Part shown: piece after piece, positions 41,970 through 51,038 of the stretch
Position numbering within the stretch: the stretch's first letter is position 1
How the letters are laid out: each line of letters begins with the position of its first letter
Assembly: GCA_044355655.1 (NCBI GenBank)
Contig: JBIKXS010000012.1
Coordinates: 15,644 to 79,643, forward strand
Direction: 5' to 3'
Length of the DNA stretch: 64,000 bases
Origin: UBA3064 sp023258775
GTDB lineage: Bacteria; Pseudomonadota; Gammaproteobacteria; Burkholderiales; Burkholderiaceae_E
Position numbers and translations under genes: made by a program
Notes under the pieces: model-generated
Database searches by the model: none
What the model saw: only the letters and a program-made list of their open reading frames with translations
What the model was told of the DNA's origin: nothing

Positions 41970-43572
41970 CACTTCGCGGGTCTGACCCACCGGCTAAGAC
42001 TTTGTTGATTGGATCAATAACAATGCCATGTGCGTGGCCGGCCAATTCATGCCATGGACCCCAACGGTTTAACCGATGACCGCGTCGCTCTAATTCATCG
42101 ATCGTTTCTTGGGGGAAACGGCTTTCAATATGCAAGGTATCTCTTGACTCACCCAGCGCAAATCGACCCGACAGCCATCGCGGCGTCTCAAGCGCTTCCT
42201 GGATGTCACAACCATAGTCAAGCATTGCCACATAGGCCTGAAGCTGAATCTGCGGTTGTCCATCGGCACCCATGCAGCCAAGTACGCTCCATAATTGATC
42301 GTTTTTAAAACCCATCGAGGCGATCAGCGTATGCATCGGCGTTTTTCCTGCTTCCAAACGATTAGGGTGCGCTGGGTCAAGGGAAAAATAAGCACTCCGA
42401 TTTTGCAACACAACTCCCGTTTCGCCTGCAACCACCGCCGAGCCAAAGGCACCGTATAAACTTTGGATCAATGACACCGCATTACCCTCGGCGTCTGCAA
42501 CAGCGAGGTAAATCGTGTCACCTTTCAGACTTCCGTAAGACGGCACTTTATCCCAAGGCAAAGCACGATGTGGGTCAATCAGTCTGCGACGGTCTGCGGC
42601 GTAGCTTGGGTCGATGAGTCGATGCATCGGAACATCTGAAAACCGCGGGTCAGCAAGATAGCGATCCCGATCGTGATAGGCAATCTGTTTGGCTTGCACG
42701 AGCAGGTGAACATGCTCCGGACTTAGGTAGCCTTTGTTTGGCAAATCAAAACTTTCCAGTATTTGGAGCATTTGAATCACCGTAAAACCTTGCGTGGGTG
42801 CAGGCGTCTCATAAAGCCTTAGGTCACGATAAGTTCCACAGATAGGCTCGCCCCAAGATGCATACTGAGCAGCCAGATCATCACTGTCAAAAACGCCTCC
42901 ATGACTTAGCGAGAAATCGGCGAGCATTCTGCCTATCTCGCCGCGGTAAAAACCTTGGGCACCGTCACTGGCGATTGCCTCAAGCGTTCTTGCCAAGCCA
43001 GGATTAGAAAAAACCGACGCTGCCTTAAGCGGACCCTTGGCAAGAAACAACTGCCTGCTGTACTCGTGAGGCATCAAATCGGCCTCACAAGAGGCAAGCC
43101 ATCCTGCCACTCGAGCAGTAATCACGAAGCCCTCGCGAGCATAGTCAATCGCACTTGCCAATACGCGGCTAAGAGGAAGGCGCCCATAGGCTTTATGCGC
43201 TTCACCCCAACTCGACACAGCACCGGGCGTTGTCAGTGTTGCCGGAAGAATGCCTCGAAAGGGAATTTCCAAGATTCCTTGCTGTCTGAGTGCGCCCAGA
43301 TCAGCGTGACGTGATGCACGTCCGCCGCCATCGAGAAATCGGACCTTCCCCGATTTGGCGTCATGAATCAGCCAAAAGGCATCGCCACCAACACCTGTCA
43401 TGTGCGGGTAAATCACGGCAAGCACTGCACTTGTCGCAATGGCCGCATCGACTACCGAGCCACCGGCTCTTAAGACATCAACGCCCGCCGATGAGGCAAG
43501 ACTATGTGGTGAACTCACCATACCGCGCCGCGCAAGCGTTGCGGGCCTACCCGTTATAATATCGATCATCAA
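41947..43572 (-). CDS. Gamma-glutamyltransferase family protein
   Basis: The 541-residue Ntn hydrolase is made as a proenzyme that cleaves itself before a catalytic Thr. The processing site is visible as SLKGDTIYLAVADAEGNAVSLIQSLYGAFGS, with Thr353 as the likely nucleophile, and GKTPMHTLIA in the small subunit. The N-terminus (MVSSPHSLASSAGVDVLRAGGSVVDAAIAT) is typical. No signal peptide is seen, so it belongs to the cytosolic (YwrD-like) group. Its 3' end overlaps the methyltransferase gene by about 20-45 bp; the aminotransferase gene lies just upstream. Confidence 0.92.
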   Translation of the reverse strand: MMIDIITGRPATLARRGMVSSPHSLASSAGVDVLRAGGSVVDAAIATSAVLAVIYPHMTGVGGDAFWLIHDAKSGKVRFLDGGGRASRHADLGALRQQGILEIPFRGILPATLTTPGAVSSWGEAHKAYGRLPLSRVLASAIDYAREGFVITARVAGWLASCEADLMPHEYSRQLFLAKGPLKAASVFSNPGLARTLEAIASDGAQGFYRGEIGRMLADFSLSHGGVFDSDDLAAQYASWGEPICGTYRDLRLYETPAPTQGFTVIQMLQILESFDLPNKGYLSPEHVHLLVQAKQIAYHDRDRYLADPRFSDVPMHRLIDPSYAADRRRLIDPHRALPWDKVPSYGSLKGDTIYLAVADAEGNAVSLIQSLYGAFGSAVVAGETGVVLQNRSAYFSLDPAHPNRLEAGKTPMHTLIASMGFKNDQLWSVLGCMGADGQPQIQLQAYVAMLDYGCDIQEALETPRWLSGRFALGESRDTLHIESRFPQETIDELERRGHRLNRWGPWHELAGHAHGIVIDPINKVLAGGSDPRSDGAAIGW

Positions 43573-43584
43573 AGAACCATAAGA

Positions 43585-44835
43585 TCAAGCTTGATGCTGT
43601 GCTGCTTTGTTATAAACATTCAAGGCTGCCTGTTCAGCATCACCCATCTTCACGTGCACGCCAAACTCAGGTAGCTCGCAGGTGAGTGCGCCAAGACATG
43701 ACATCACATTGGCACGGCTGCATGATTGGCCCATAAGCCCAAAACGCCAGATCTTCCCTGCCAGGGGACCAAGGCCCGCACCGATTTCCATGCTGTAATC
43801 GGCTAAGAGGCGCTTACGCAGTTGTGCCTCAACACCAGGCTCGAAACTTTCAGGAACATTTACCGCATTCATTTGCGGTAATCGATAATCTGGATGAACC
43901 AGGAACTTAAGTCCCATGGCTTCGATACCCGCTTTGAAGGCTTCATGATGCAATCGATGTCTTGCCCAGGACTGCTCTAGACTTTCTTCCTGAAGCATGA
44001 CGAGGGACTCGTGCAAGGCAAATAAGCTATTGATCGGTGCTGTATGGTGGTATGTTCTTGCGGTTTCACCCCAATAATCCAAGACGAGATTCAAGTCCAT
44101 AAACCAACTTTGAACCTGGGCCTTGTCTTTTCTTGCCTTGACCCGGTCAATCACTGCATCGCTATAAGAAACAGGGGAAAGTCCGGGAACGCATGAGAGG
44201 CATTTTTGTGAACCTGAGTAAACCGCATCAATGGCCCACTCATCGACCAGAAGCGGCACACCTGCAAGCGAGGTGACTGCGTCACAAATAACCAAGGCGC
44301 CGAATTCATGAGCGATTCCCGTGAGGGTTTTGGCATCTGACTCAGCGCCTGTTGACGTTTCCGCGTGAACAAACCCAACCGTCCGCACTGAGGGGTTCGC
44401 TTGTAGCGCCTCTCGCAATTTATTCGGATCGCAGGGTGACCCCCATGGGTCGTCAATCACAATGGCTTTACCACCTGATCGCTGTACGTTTTCCACCATT
44501 CGACCGCCGAACACGCCGTTTCGCATGACGATCACGGCGTCACCAGGCTCAACCATATTTACAAAACTTGATTCCATGCCGACCGAGCCAGGTCCTGACA
44601 AGGGAAAGGTGAGCTGGTTTTTAGTCTGGTAAGCGTAGCGAATCAATTGTTTGATTTCGTCCATCATGCCCACAAAAACCGGATCGAGGTAACCCATGGA
44701 TGGCGCCGACGAGGCAGCAAGCACCCGCGGGTGAATCTCTGATGGCCCTGGTCCCATCAGGATTCGCTTGGGCGGATGGAAGGATCCGATCACTTTATTC
44801 GGTGCAAAAACTTGTGTCGTGGCGTGCGTGGCCAT
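43585..44835 (-). CDS. PLP-dependent aminotransferase, alanine/serine-glyoxylate type
   Basis: The roughly 416-residue class V aminotransferase has MGPGPSEIHPRVLAASSAPSMGYLDP, SGPGSVGMESS, HAETSTGAES, ICDAVTSLAGVPL and the PLP Lys in SGSQKCLSCVPGLSP (K211). These match alanine-glyoxylate/serine-pyruvate aminotransferases. ATG 44835 with GGAG upstream is preferred over 44874. It is the first gene of a minus-strand set with gamma-glutamyltransferase (12-bp gap), divergent from the TRAP operon at 45061. An inverted repeat sits 31 bp upstream. Confidence 0.9.
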   Translation of the reverse strand: MATHATTQVFAPNKVIGSFHPPKRILMGPGPSEIHPRVLAASSAPSMGYLDPVFVGMMDEIKQLIRYAYQTKNQLTFPLSGPGSVGMESSFVNMVEPGDAVIVMRNGVFGGRMVENVQRSGGKAIVIDDPWGSPCDPNKLREALQANPSVRTVGFVHAETSTGAESDAKTLTGIAHEFGALVICDAVTSLAGVPLLVDEWAIDAVYSGSQKCLSCVPGLSPVSYSDAVIDRVKARKDKAQVQSWFMDLNLVLDYWGETARTYHHTAPINSLFALHESLVMLQEESLEQSWARHRLHHEAFKAGIEAMGLKFLVHPDYRLPQMNAVNVPESFEPGVEAQLRKRLLADYSMEIGAGLGPLAGKIWRFGLMGQSCSRANVMSCLGALTCELPEFGVHVKMGDAEQAALNVYNKAAQHQA

Positions 44836-44865
44836 GGTGCGCTCCCGCGTCATAAAACAGTCATC

Positions 44866-44894
44866 GTGGTGCAAAACCCGCGATTGTGCACCAC
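44866..44894. promoter_or_regulatory. Inverted repeat GTGGTGCA-13-TGCACCAC
   Basis: Perfect 8-bp arms at 44866-44873 and 44887-44894, located 31 bp upstream of the aminotransferase start in the divergent gap with the TRAP operon. The symmetry suits an operator of a dimeric regulator, or a hairpin in the aminotransferase leader. Confidence 0.5.
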
Positions 44895-45060
44895 TCCGAT
44901 CAGTTCACTTTCAAATACTTGCGAATCGCGTTGTGGAAAACCCATCAGTGATGCCTGAACCCCTTGATCACGCTCAGATGTCCTCAATCACACGCTGGCC
45001 CTGTGGCACACTGCAACGCCGTTGTCATTCTTTTGTCAACTCCTCCCTTACAAAATATCC

Positions 45061-45639
45061 ATGAGCCTAGACTCCAGCGCCAATTCGCCTGAGGATGTGT
45101 CCGAAGGCACCAAGCGATTACTACGCAGCATCGATCACATTACCGAGGTGAGTGGGAACATTTTCGCCTGGCTCATGGTGCCGCTTGTTGGCGGTGTTGT
45201 TTGGGAGGTCGTATCCCGATATTTTTTCCATAAGCCAACTGAATGGTCTTATGACCTCACCTACATGCTTTACGGCACGCTTTTCATGCTTGGCGCGGCC
45301 TACACCTTGCGTCGAGGCGCGCATATTCGAACCGATTTTTTATGGGATAACTTTAGTAATAAAACAAAAGGTTGGATTGATACAATCGCATATGTCGCTC
45401 TTTTTTTTCCAGCACTGATCCTTTTGTTTTGGGTCGGCATGGAGGAGTTTATCCATGCCTTCTCCCTGTCGGAACGATCCGAACAAACCGTCTGGCGCCC
45501 TTTGCTTTGGCCGATGAAGCTGGCCGTACCAGTTTCTTTTTTATTACTGATGATTCAAGGCATCTCAGAGCTCATTAAGGCCTGGTACCTGGCACGCACT
45601 GGCGAAGAACTCGATCATCGCGAGAAGGTGGAAATCTAA
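45061..45639 (+). CDS. TRAP transporter small permease DctQ-type
   Basis: The 192-residue, four-TM protein has WLMVPLVGGVVWEVVSRYFFHKPTEWSYDLTYMLYGTLFMLGAAYTLRRGAHIRTDFLWD, where xxxEWSYDLTYM and GAHIRTD are the DctQ signature positions. The ATG at 45061 is chosen; the frame is open to 45022. It precedes the large permease gene by 1 bp. The TRAP family branch looks like the mannitol/chloroaromatic (2-oxoacid) group. Confidence 0.9.
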   Translation: MSLDSSANSPEDVSEGTKRLLRSIDHITEVSGNIFAWLMVPLVGGVVWEVVSRYFFHKPTEWSYDLTYMLYGTLFMLGAAYTLRRGAHIRTDFLWDNFSNKTKGWIDTIAYVALFFPALILLFWVGMEEFIHAFSLSERSEQTVWRPLLWPMKLAVPVSFLLLMIQGISELIKAWYLARTGEELDHREKVEI

Positions 45640-45640
45640 G

Positions 45641-47155
45641 ATGGACAAGCAACAACTTATGGGTTTGGTGATGCTTGTCTTAATGGTCACTGTTATTTTT
45701 GCTGGTTTCCCGATTTCCTTCACGATTTTGTTTCTTGCGCTAGTGTTTGGTTATCTCGGGCTGGGCGCCAATGTTTTTGACCTCGCCTACTTCCAAACCA
45801 TCGGCATGATGAAAGAAGAATTGCTTGCGGCAATCCCCATGTTTATCTTCATGGGCTTTCTCACTGAGCAGGCGGGCTTGATGGAGCGACTGTTCCAAGC
45901 GCTCAGGCAATTGCTCGCCCCCATCCGGGGATCGCTTTATTTAGTGGTGATTCTTACATCAACCATCTTTGCGATGGCAACAGGCATCGTCGGCGCCGCA
46001 GTGACAGTACTGGGCATCATGGCCGGTCCGATCATGATCAAGTCTGGTTATGACCACCGCCTCTCAGCTGGCGCAATTGCCGCAGGCGGTACCTTGGGCA
46101 CGCTAATACCGCCCTCGGTCATGCTGATTGTGATGGGCCCTGTGCTCGGAGTCTCTGTGGCCAGCCTGTATGCAGCCGCTTTTGGACCCGGATTTCTTCT
46201 CGCTTTGCTCTACATCGTGTACCTGCTTGTGCGCAGCTACCTAAACCCCTCGTTGGGCCCACCGGTGCCTCTCGATGAACGAACAGGATCTTTCGCGCTC
46301 ATCATCAAGGAAATCGTCGTTGGGACCTTGCCACTGATCGGTTTGATCACTGCGGCGCTGGGCTCGATTCTGATTGGTCTTGCAACGCCGACTGAAGCAT
46401 CTGCAATTGGTGCACTTGGTGCGCTAGTTTTATCGATTGCCTATGGCCGCTTCACCTGGCGAGGCTTTCATCAAGCGCTGATGCAAACCATGATGACCTC
46501 AAGCATGGTTTTGTTCCTGGCGGTCACCTCAAATATTTTCGGTGCAGTGTTTTCTCGACTCGGTACGGCAGGTTGGGTTTCTGATGCGATTCTTGGCCTT
46601 CCGATTCCGCCCGAGCTCACGCTTGGTCTCATTGTGTTCTTGATCTTTTTACTCGGTTGGCCCTTTGAATGGCCTGCGATCATTCTTGTTTTTCTACCGA
46701 TTTTTTATCCAATCGTGGTTGCCCTTAAGGTTGATTTGGTTTGGTTTGGCGCTGTTGTGGCGGTCACCTTGCAAACAGCCTTTTTATCACCACCTGTTGC
46801 AATGTCTGCTTATTACATCAAACAGGTCGTTAAGGAATGGTCTTTAAAGACGATTTATTCCGGCATGATGGAATTCATGGTGATACAAGCTTTTTGTATC
46901 GTACTGCTTTTTGCATACCCACAGATCGCTACTTATCTACCTTCCGTATTGTTCGATAAACCGCTTGCATCATCAACAGAATCAGCCCCTGGCAGCGCCG
47001 ATCAGCCGGCAGGTCAGGGAGCGATTGGCGTTGATGGCGACGATGAGCTTGAAAAGGGGGATGGTGCTGCACCTGCGGCCAATTCGTCTTCCAAAGCAAC
47101 CTCCAACGAATTGATGAAGGCTGACGATCTTGAGAAATCAGATGATCTGAAGTAA
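45641..47155 (+). CDS. TRAP transporter large permease DctM-type
   Basis: The 504-residue, 12-TM protein has AIPMFIFMGFLTEQAGLMERLFQALRQLLAPIRGSLY, MATGIVGAAVTVLGIMAGPIM, IPPSVMLIVMGPVLGVSVASLYAAAFGPG and FLLGWPFEWPAIILVFLPIFYPIV. The C-terminal about 75 residues form a hydrophilic Ser/Ala/Asp-rich tail ending DDLEKSDDLK, longer than usual for DctM. It is translated from an ATG 1 bp after the small permease stop. Confidence 0.93.
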   Translation: MDKQQLMGLVMLVLMVTVIFAGFPISFTILFLALVFGYLGLGANVFDLAYFQTIGMMKEELLAAIPMFIFMGFLTEQAGLMERLFQALRQLLAPIRGSLYLVVILTSTIFAMATGIVGAAVTVLGIMAGPIMIKSGYDHRLSAGAIAAGGTLGTLIPPSVMLIVMGPVLGVSVASLYAAAFGPGFLLALLYIVYLLVRSYLNPSLGPPVPLDERTGSFALIIKEIVVGTLPLIGLITAALGSILIGLATPTEASAIGALGALVLSIAYGRFTWRGFHQALMQTMMTSSMVLFLAVTSNIFGAVFSRLGTAGWVSDAILGLPIPPELTLGLIVFLIFLLGWPFEWPAIILVFLPIFYPIVVALKVDLVWFGAVVAVTLQTAFLSPPVAMSAYYIKQVVKEWSLKTIYSGMMEFMVIQAFCIVLLFAYPQIATYLPSVLFDKPLASSTESAPGSADQPAGQGAIGVDGDDELEKGDGAAPAANSSSKATSNELMKADDLEKSDDLK

Positions 47156-47283
47156 ATCAAGACGTTTATGGCAATCACGGTGTACATTTCGAAGCATCTG
47201 ATGATGGGCCGTGACACCATTAGATAGATTAAATGGACCTAACGACTGTTGACCCTTCCGATTAACTTAAAGGAGATCCCTAG

Positions 47284-48441
47284 ATGAAAAGTCTTTTCAA
47301 GACGCTGCTGGCTGGTGCGATTTGCGCCACGGCTTTTGCGACGGTTCAGGCACAAGCACCCGCACCACGCGTGCTCAAGTTTCAATCGACTTGGCCCGCA
47401 AGCTTAACGCTTCAAGAAAATTTCAAATATTTCGCTGAGCGTGTTGATAAGCTCAGTGGCGGCTCGCTCAAGATCGAAGCGCTTGCAGCAGGCCAGGTGG
47501 TCCCAGCTTTTGAAATTCTCGATGCAACCCACAAAAAAGTGATTGATGGTGGCCACGGCGTTGCCTATTACTGGGTGGGCAAAGATAAAGCAGCAGCGCT
47601 TTTCGCTGGCCCCCCAGGCGGTCCCTACGGTATGGACCATGTGGATTATCTTGCCTGGGTTTGGGAAGGCGGCGGCCTGGAAATGTGGCATGACCTTTAT
47701 CTCAACCGTATGAAACTCAATGTCATCTCCTTCCCGATTCTCCCATCAAGCCCTCAGGCATTAGGATGGTTCAAAAAAGAGATCAAATCGGTTGCAGACT
47801 TTAAAGGCTTGAAATGCCGTCAAACCGGTTTAAACGCCGATATGTATGCCAAGCTCGGTATGTCAGTGGTGAATCTGCCAGGTGGTGAGATTCTGCCTGC
47901 AGCACAGCGCGGTGTGATTGATTGTGCGGAATGGGTTGGTGGTGTTGAAGACTTGCGCCTTGGTTTACATCAGGTCTTTAAGTATCACTACACCCCGGGT
48001 ATGCATGAGAACAATTCCATCGGTGAATTGATGATCAACAACGACGTGTGGAAGAGCCTCACGCCCACGCAACAAGAGATCATCAAGTCAGCAGTCAAGG
48101 ACACCTTCCTGACATTCAGCATGCGCTGGCAAAAAATGAACGCTGATGCACTTGATGAATTGATCAAGAAGCATGGCGTGATCGTCCGCCGCACACCGGC
48201 CGACATCCTGACCGCATCCTTAAAGGCTTGGGACGAAGTTGTCGCTGAAGAATCTGCTAAAAACGAATTCTTCAAAAAGGTTTCTGATAGCCAAAAGGAA
48301 TATGCCTCAAAGGTTGTTCCAGCGAAAAGGGCGATGTTCCCACCCTACTCTTTCGCCGCCAATTATTACTGGGGTGCTGAAGGCGGGTCTGCTGCCAAGA
48401 AAGGCGAAGCACCAAAGAAGGCAGAAGCACCTAAGAAGTAA
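47284..48441 (+). CDS. TRAP transporter substrate-binding protein, 2-oxoacid type
   Basis: The 385-residue periplasmic receptor has a signal KSLFKTLLAGAICATAFATVQAQ. RVLKFQSTWPASLTLQENFKYFAE, LKCRQTGLNADMYAKLGMSVVNLPGGEILPA and GVIDCAEWVGGVEDLRLGLHQVFKYHYTPGMHE are typical of the TakP-like group that binds 2-oxo acids or aromatic carboxylates. AAGGAG precedes the ATG. The C-terminus ends in a Lys/Glu/Pro repeat (AKKGEAPKKAEAPKK) encoded by 18-bp repeats. It follows dctQ and dctM. Confidence 0.92.
   Translation: MKSLFKTLLAGAICATAFATVQAQAPAPRVLKFQSTWPASLTLQENFKYFAERVDKLSGGSLKIEALAAGQVVPAFEILDATHKKVIDGGHGVAYYWVGKDKAAALFAGPPGGPYGMDHVDYLAWVWEGGGLEMWHDLYLNRMKLNVISFPILPSSPQALGWFKKEIKSVADFKGLKCRQTGLNADMYAKLGMSVVNLPGGEILPAAQRGVIDCAEWVGGVEDLRLGLHQVFKYHYTPGMHENNSIGELMINNDVWKSLTPTQQEIIKSAVKDTFLTFSMRWQKMNADALDELIKKHGVIVRRTPADILTASLKAWDEVVAEESAKNEFFKKVSDSQKEYASKVVPAKRAMFPPYSFAANYYWGAEGGSAAKKGEAPKKAEAPKK
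48394..48438. repeat. 18-bp coding repeats at a receptor C-terminus
   Basis: Two and a half units (48394-48411, 48412-48429, 48430-48438) encode AKKGEA-PKKAEA-PKK at the end of the TRAP receptor. Confidence 0.7.
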
Positions 48442-48468
48442 TACATTATTGCCTATCAGTCATCAAGC

Positions 48469-49683
48469 ATGATTGAAGCGCCCGGCCCGATTCCCTCGCT
48501 TGGGGAATTGCGCCGGGATTTTCATGTGCAAGCCCTGGTGAACGGCTTGCTAGGATTCATTTTTTCTGCCTCCGGTCCACTTGCGATTATTCTTTCGGTG
48601 GGCACAGGCGCTGGTATGCCTGCGGCCTTGATTGCTTCTTGGGTATTGGGCTGCTTTGGTATCAACGGCGTCTTAAGTGTTGTCTTAAGCTGGGCGTATC
48701 GCAAACCGCTTGCATTTTTCTGGACAATCCCGGGCATGGTGCTGATGGGCGAGGCACTTAAACGCTTGCCATTTAATGAAGTGGTGGGTGCTTACCTACT
48801 AACCGGTGTCCTGATGCTGGCACTCGGTTTGAGCGGCTTGATCGGACGAATCATGAAAGCGATACCGCTAGCGATTGTGATGGCCATGGTTGCTGGTGTA
48901 TTTCTACGGTTCGGCACAGATCTGATTCGCCATATGCAATCAGACGCATGGCTGGCTATCCCGATGGTTCTCGTTTTTATCGCTCTCACGGTATTTGTTC
49001 GCGTTGGTCGATTCATCCCACCACTGATTGGTTCAGTGATTGTGGGGATGATTTTGATCAGCGTCTTCGATGCGCCCAAAATCGCTATTGACCAGTTCCA
49101 CTGGCTAGCCGATCCCGTTATCACCGCCCCGGTTTTTAGCCTGCGTGCCTGCCTTGAACTTGTTGTTCCACTTTCAATCACCGTACTTGTGGTGCAAAAC
49201 GGTCAGGGTGCGGCTGTGCTGCGCGCTGCTGGTCACGATGCGCCGATCAATACGGTGGCAAGCGCTTGCGGTCTTTGGTCGATGATGACGGCCATGGTGG
49301 GCTCGGTGAGCACTTGTCTCACCGGCCCTACGAATGCCATCCTTGTCTCCTCCGGACCGAGAGATTCACACTATATCGGTGGCATCACTGTTGGCGTGTT
49401 GGCGATGCTTTTTGGTTTGTTTTCGCCAGGCTTTATCGGACTGTTAATGGCGACACCAAGCGCATTTATTGTGGTTCTTGGCGGTTTAGCGATGCTTAAA
49501 GTGTTACAAACAGCCTTCCAATCCGCCTTCAAGGCAGCGTTCAGCTTTGGCGCACTCATTTGCTTTCTTATCACGGTCTCCGGCATTGAGATCGCTTCGA
49601 TCGGCGCAGCCTTTTGGGGGCTGCTCGGAGGCTACCTGGCCTCAAGACTCTTTGAACCTGCTGACTTTGAGCCCAGCAACTAG
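48469..49683 (+). CDS. BenE-family (benzoate/H+ symporter-like) permease
   Basis: The 404-residue, roughly 12-TM protein opens with LVNGLLGFIFSASGPLAIILSVGTGAGM and has SWAYRKPLAFFWTIPGMVLMGEAL, GRFIPPLIGSVIVGMIL, and VPLSITVLVVQNGQGAAVLRAAGHDAPIN, all seen in BenE-like transporters. It probably imports a carboxylate, perhaps aromatic. It starts 27 bp after the TRAP receptor, so it may share its transcript. Substrate not determinable. Confidence 0.87.
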   Translation: MIEAPGPIPSLGELRRDFHVQALVNGLLGFIFSASGPLAIILSVGTGAGMPAALIASWVLGCFGINGVLSVVLSWAYRKPLAFFWTIPGMVLMGEALKRLPFNEVVGAYLLTGVLMLALGLSGLIGRIMKAIPLAIVMAMVAGVFLRFGTDLIRHMQSDAWLAIPMVLVFIALTVFVRVGRFIPPLIGSVIVGMILISVFDAPKIAIDQFHWLADPVITAPVFSLRACLELVVPLSITVLVVQNGQGAAVLRAAGHDAPINTVASACGLWSMMTAMVGSVSTCLTGPTNAILVSSGPRDSHYIGGITVGVLAMLFGLFSPGFIGLLMATPSAFIVVLGGLAMLKVLQTAFQSAFKAAFSFGALICFLITVSGIEIASIGAAFWGLLGGYLASRLFEPADFEPSN

Positions 49684-49690
49684 CTAGTCG

Positions 49691-49757
49691 GGCCTTGACG
49701 ACACTCAAGGCTTGACAAGGCCAAGCCCAACGTTAAAAGCCCCAAACTTTTGGGGCT
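49691..49757. terminator. Bidirectional terminator between benE-like and hydrolase genes
   Basis: The main stem AGCCCCA / TGGGGCT spans 49738-49757. A T-run follows on the minus strand (TTTTAACG), suiting the convergent hydrolase gene. An additional hairpin GGCCTTG / CAAGGCC spans 49691-49722. Confidence 0.6.
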
Positions 49758-49766
49758 CAAGGGTAC

Positions 49767-50438
49767 TTAGGCCAGATGTTTACTTAAGAAAACCTGTAAA
49801 CGCTCAAAAGCAAGATTGCAGCTTGCAGGGTCGTAATTCACCGCTGAACGATCGTTACAGAATCCGTGATTAGCGTCATAACGATACAACTCATAGTTTG
49901 CACCGCAGACCTTCAAGCTCGCTTCCAAACCGTCAGCTGCGGCGGGTGTACACCAGTCGTCGCGGTTGGCAAAGTGCCCTTGAAGTGGGATACGAATCGC
50001 TGCAGGATCAGCAAATTCCTTGGGTGGAATACCGTAGAAGCAAACGCCCGCATCGAGTTCAGGAATATGCACCGCCGAAGCGATGGTTAGCGCACCGCCC
50101 ATACAGTAGCCCATCACCGCTACCTTGCTACTGCCATTGGTCTTCAAATGTTGTACTGCGCCTCGAATGTCTTGATGGGTGGCTCCTGGAAAGTCCAGAC
50201 CGCTCATCAAGTGGTTAGCCTCATCAGCTTTGTCAGTGACGCGACCATGATAGAGGTCAGGTGCAATCGCATTAAAGCCTGCGCGCGCCATGCGATCGGC
50301 GATCCCACAAATCTGATCATTCAGCCCCCACCATTCTTGAATCACGACCACCCCCGGTCTTCCTTGCTGCTGTGCAGACAAATACGCATCACAGGATGAC
50401 CCATCAGGACGTTTGAATTGAATCTTGCTTCCCATCAT
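49767..50438 (-). CDS. Dienelactone hydrolase family protein
   Basis: The 223-residue alpha/beta hydrolase has the catalytic triad Cys112 in VMGYCMGGAL, Asp in HFANRDDW (about 160) and His191 in DANHGFCN; VVIQEWWGLNDQI is the family hallmark with the Glu that activates the Cys. Family members open dienelactones in chlorocatechol degradation, but most genomic homologs have unknown substrates. AAGGAG precedes the ATG. Confidence 0.88.
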   Translation of the reverse strand: MMGSKIQFKRPDGSSCDAYLSAQQQGRPGVVVIQEWWGLNDQICGIADRMARAGFNAIAPDLYHGRVTDKADEANHLMSGLDFPGATHQDIRGAVQHLKTNGSSKVAVMGYCMGGALTIASAVHIPELDAGVCFYGIPPKEFADPAAIRIPLQGHFANRDDWCTPAAADGLEASLKVCGANYELYRYDANHGFCNDRSAVNYDPASCNLAFERLQVFLSKHLA

Positions 50439-50464
50439 TGACTCCTTTTTACAAAAACAATGAA

Positions 50465-51010
50465 CTAAGGCAGTTGCAGTTCACGTTGTCTGTTCGTTAA
50501 GCGCGCTTTGCCGACGCCCGCTGGCATATTGAACAATACATCGACCCGCCGAAGTCGTTTATAGCGATCAAAGCCTTGAAAACTTGCACGCTTGAGTTGC
50601 GAAGGTTGTTCGCAGCGAAAAAACCATTCGACCACTAAATCCTGATGTTCGGATCCTTGGTGAGCACTGACTTGGGTTTTATCGTTTTCAAGCTGATGAG
50701 GGTCACTGACTTGCGATTGCTGAAGGCTGCAAAGCGCTTGCGAAGGCAGACTCAGTATCGTGCTAGTTTGTGTTAAGTCTTTTCTCAGTTGCCGATACAG
50801 ATTTAGTTCTTGCTCATTGCGCGGCACGCGCTCCCATCCTAAAAATGAATCAAGCGGCGAAGCAAATCGTATGCTCAGCGATTGTCCGCTTAAACTCACT
50901 TCGAGTTGTGCTGTGCCATGTTCATGCGGTTTGGCATGGGCTGGCAGGAGACCAAATCCGAGAAAAAAACTCGTGAGAAGGGCCAAAAGGACGCTAGCTT
51001 GACGAAGCAT
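50465..51010 (-). CDS. ZrgA-like (DUF2796) periplasmic protein
   Basis: The roughly 181-residue protein has a signal peptide (MLRQASVLLALLTSFFLGFGLLPAHA), then KPHEHGTAQLEVSLSGQSLSIRFASPLDSFLGWE, the DUF2796 opening, with a His-poor middle and a C-terminal MPAGVGKARLTNRQRELQL segment. Related ZrgA proteins take part in zinc uptake. ATG 51010 is chosen because it gives the signal peptide; the frame is open to 51169. It overlaps no neighbour and lies just after the 148-residue gene on the same strand. Confidence 0.75.
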   Translation of the reverse strand: MLRQASVLLALLTSFFLGFGLLPAHAKPHEHGTAQLEVSLSGQSLSIRFASPLDSFLGWERVPRNEQELNLYRQLRKDLTQTSTILSLPSQALCSLQQSQVSDPHQLENDKTQVSAHQGSEHQDLVVEWFFRCEQPSQLKRASFQGFDRYKRLRRVDVLFNMPAGVGKARLTNRQRELQLP

Positions 51011-51038
51011 CACGAGGCCACTTCCCGAAACGGGTAAC

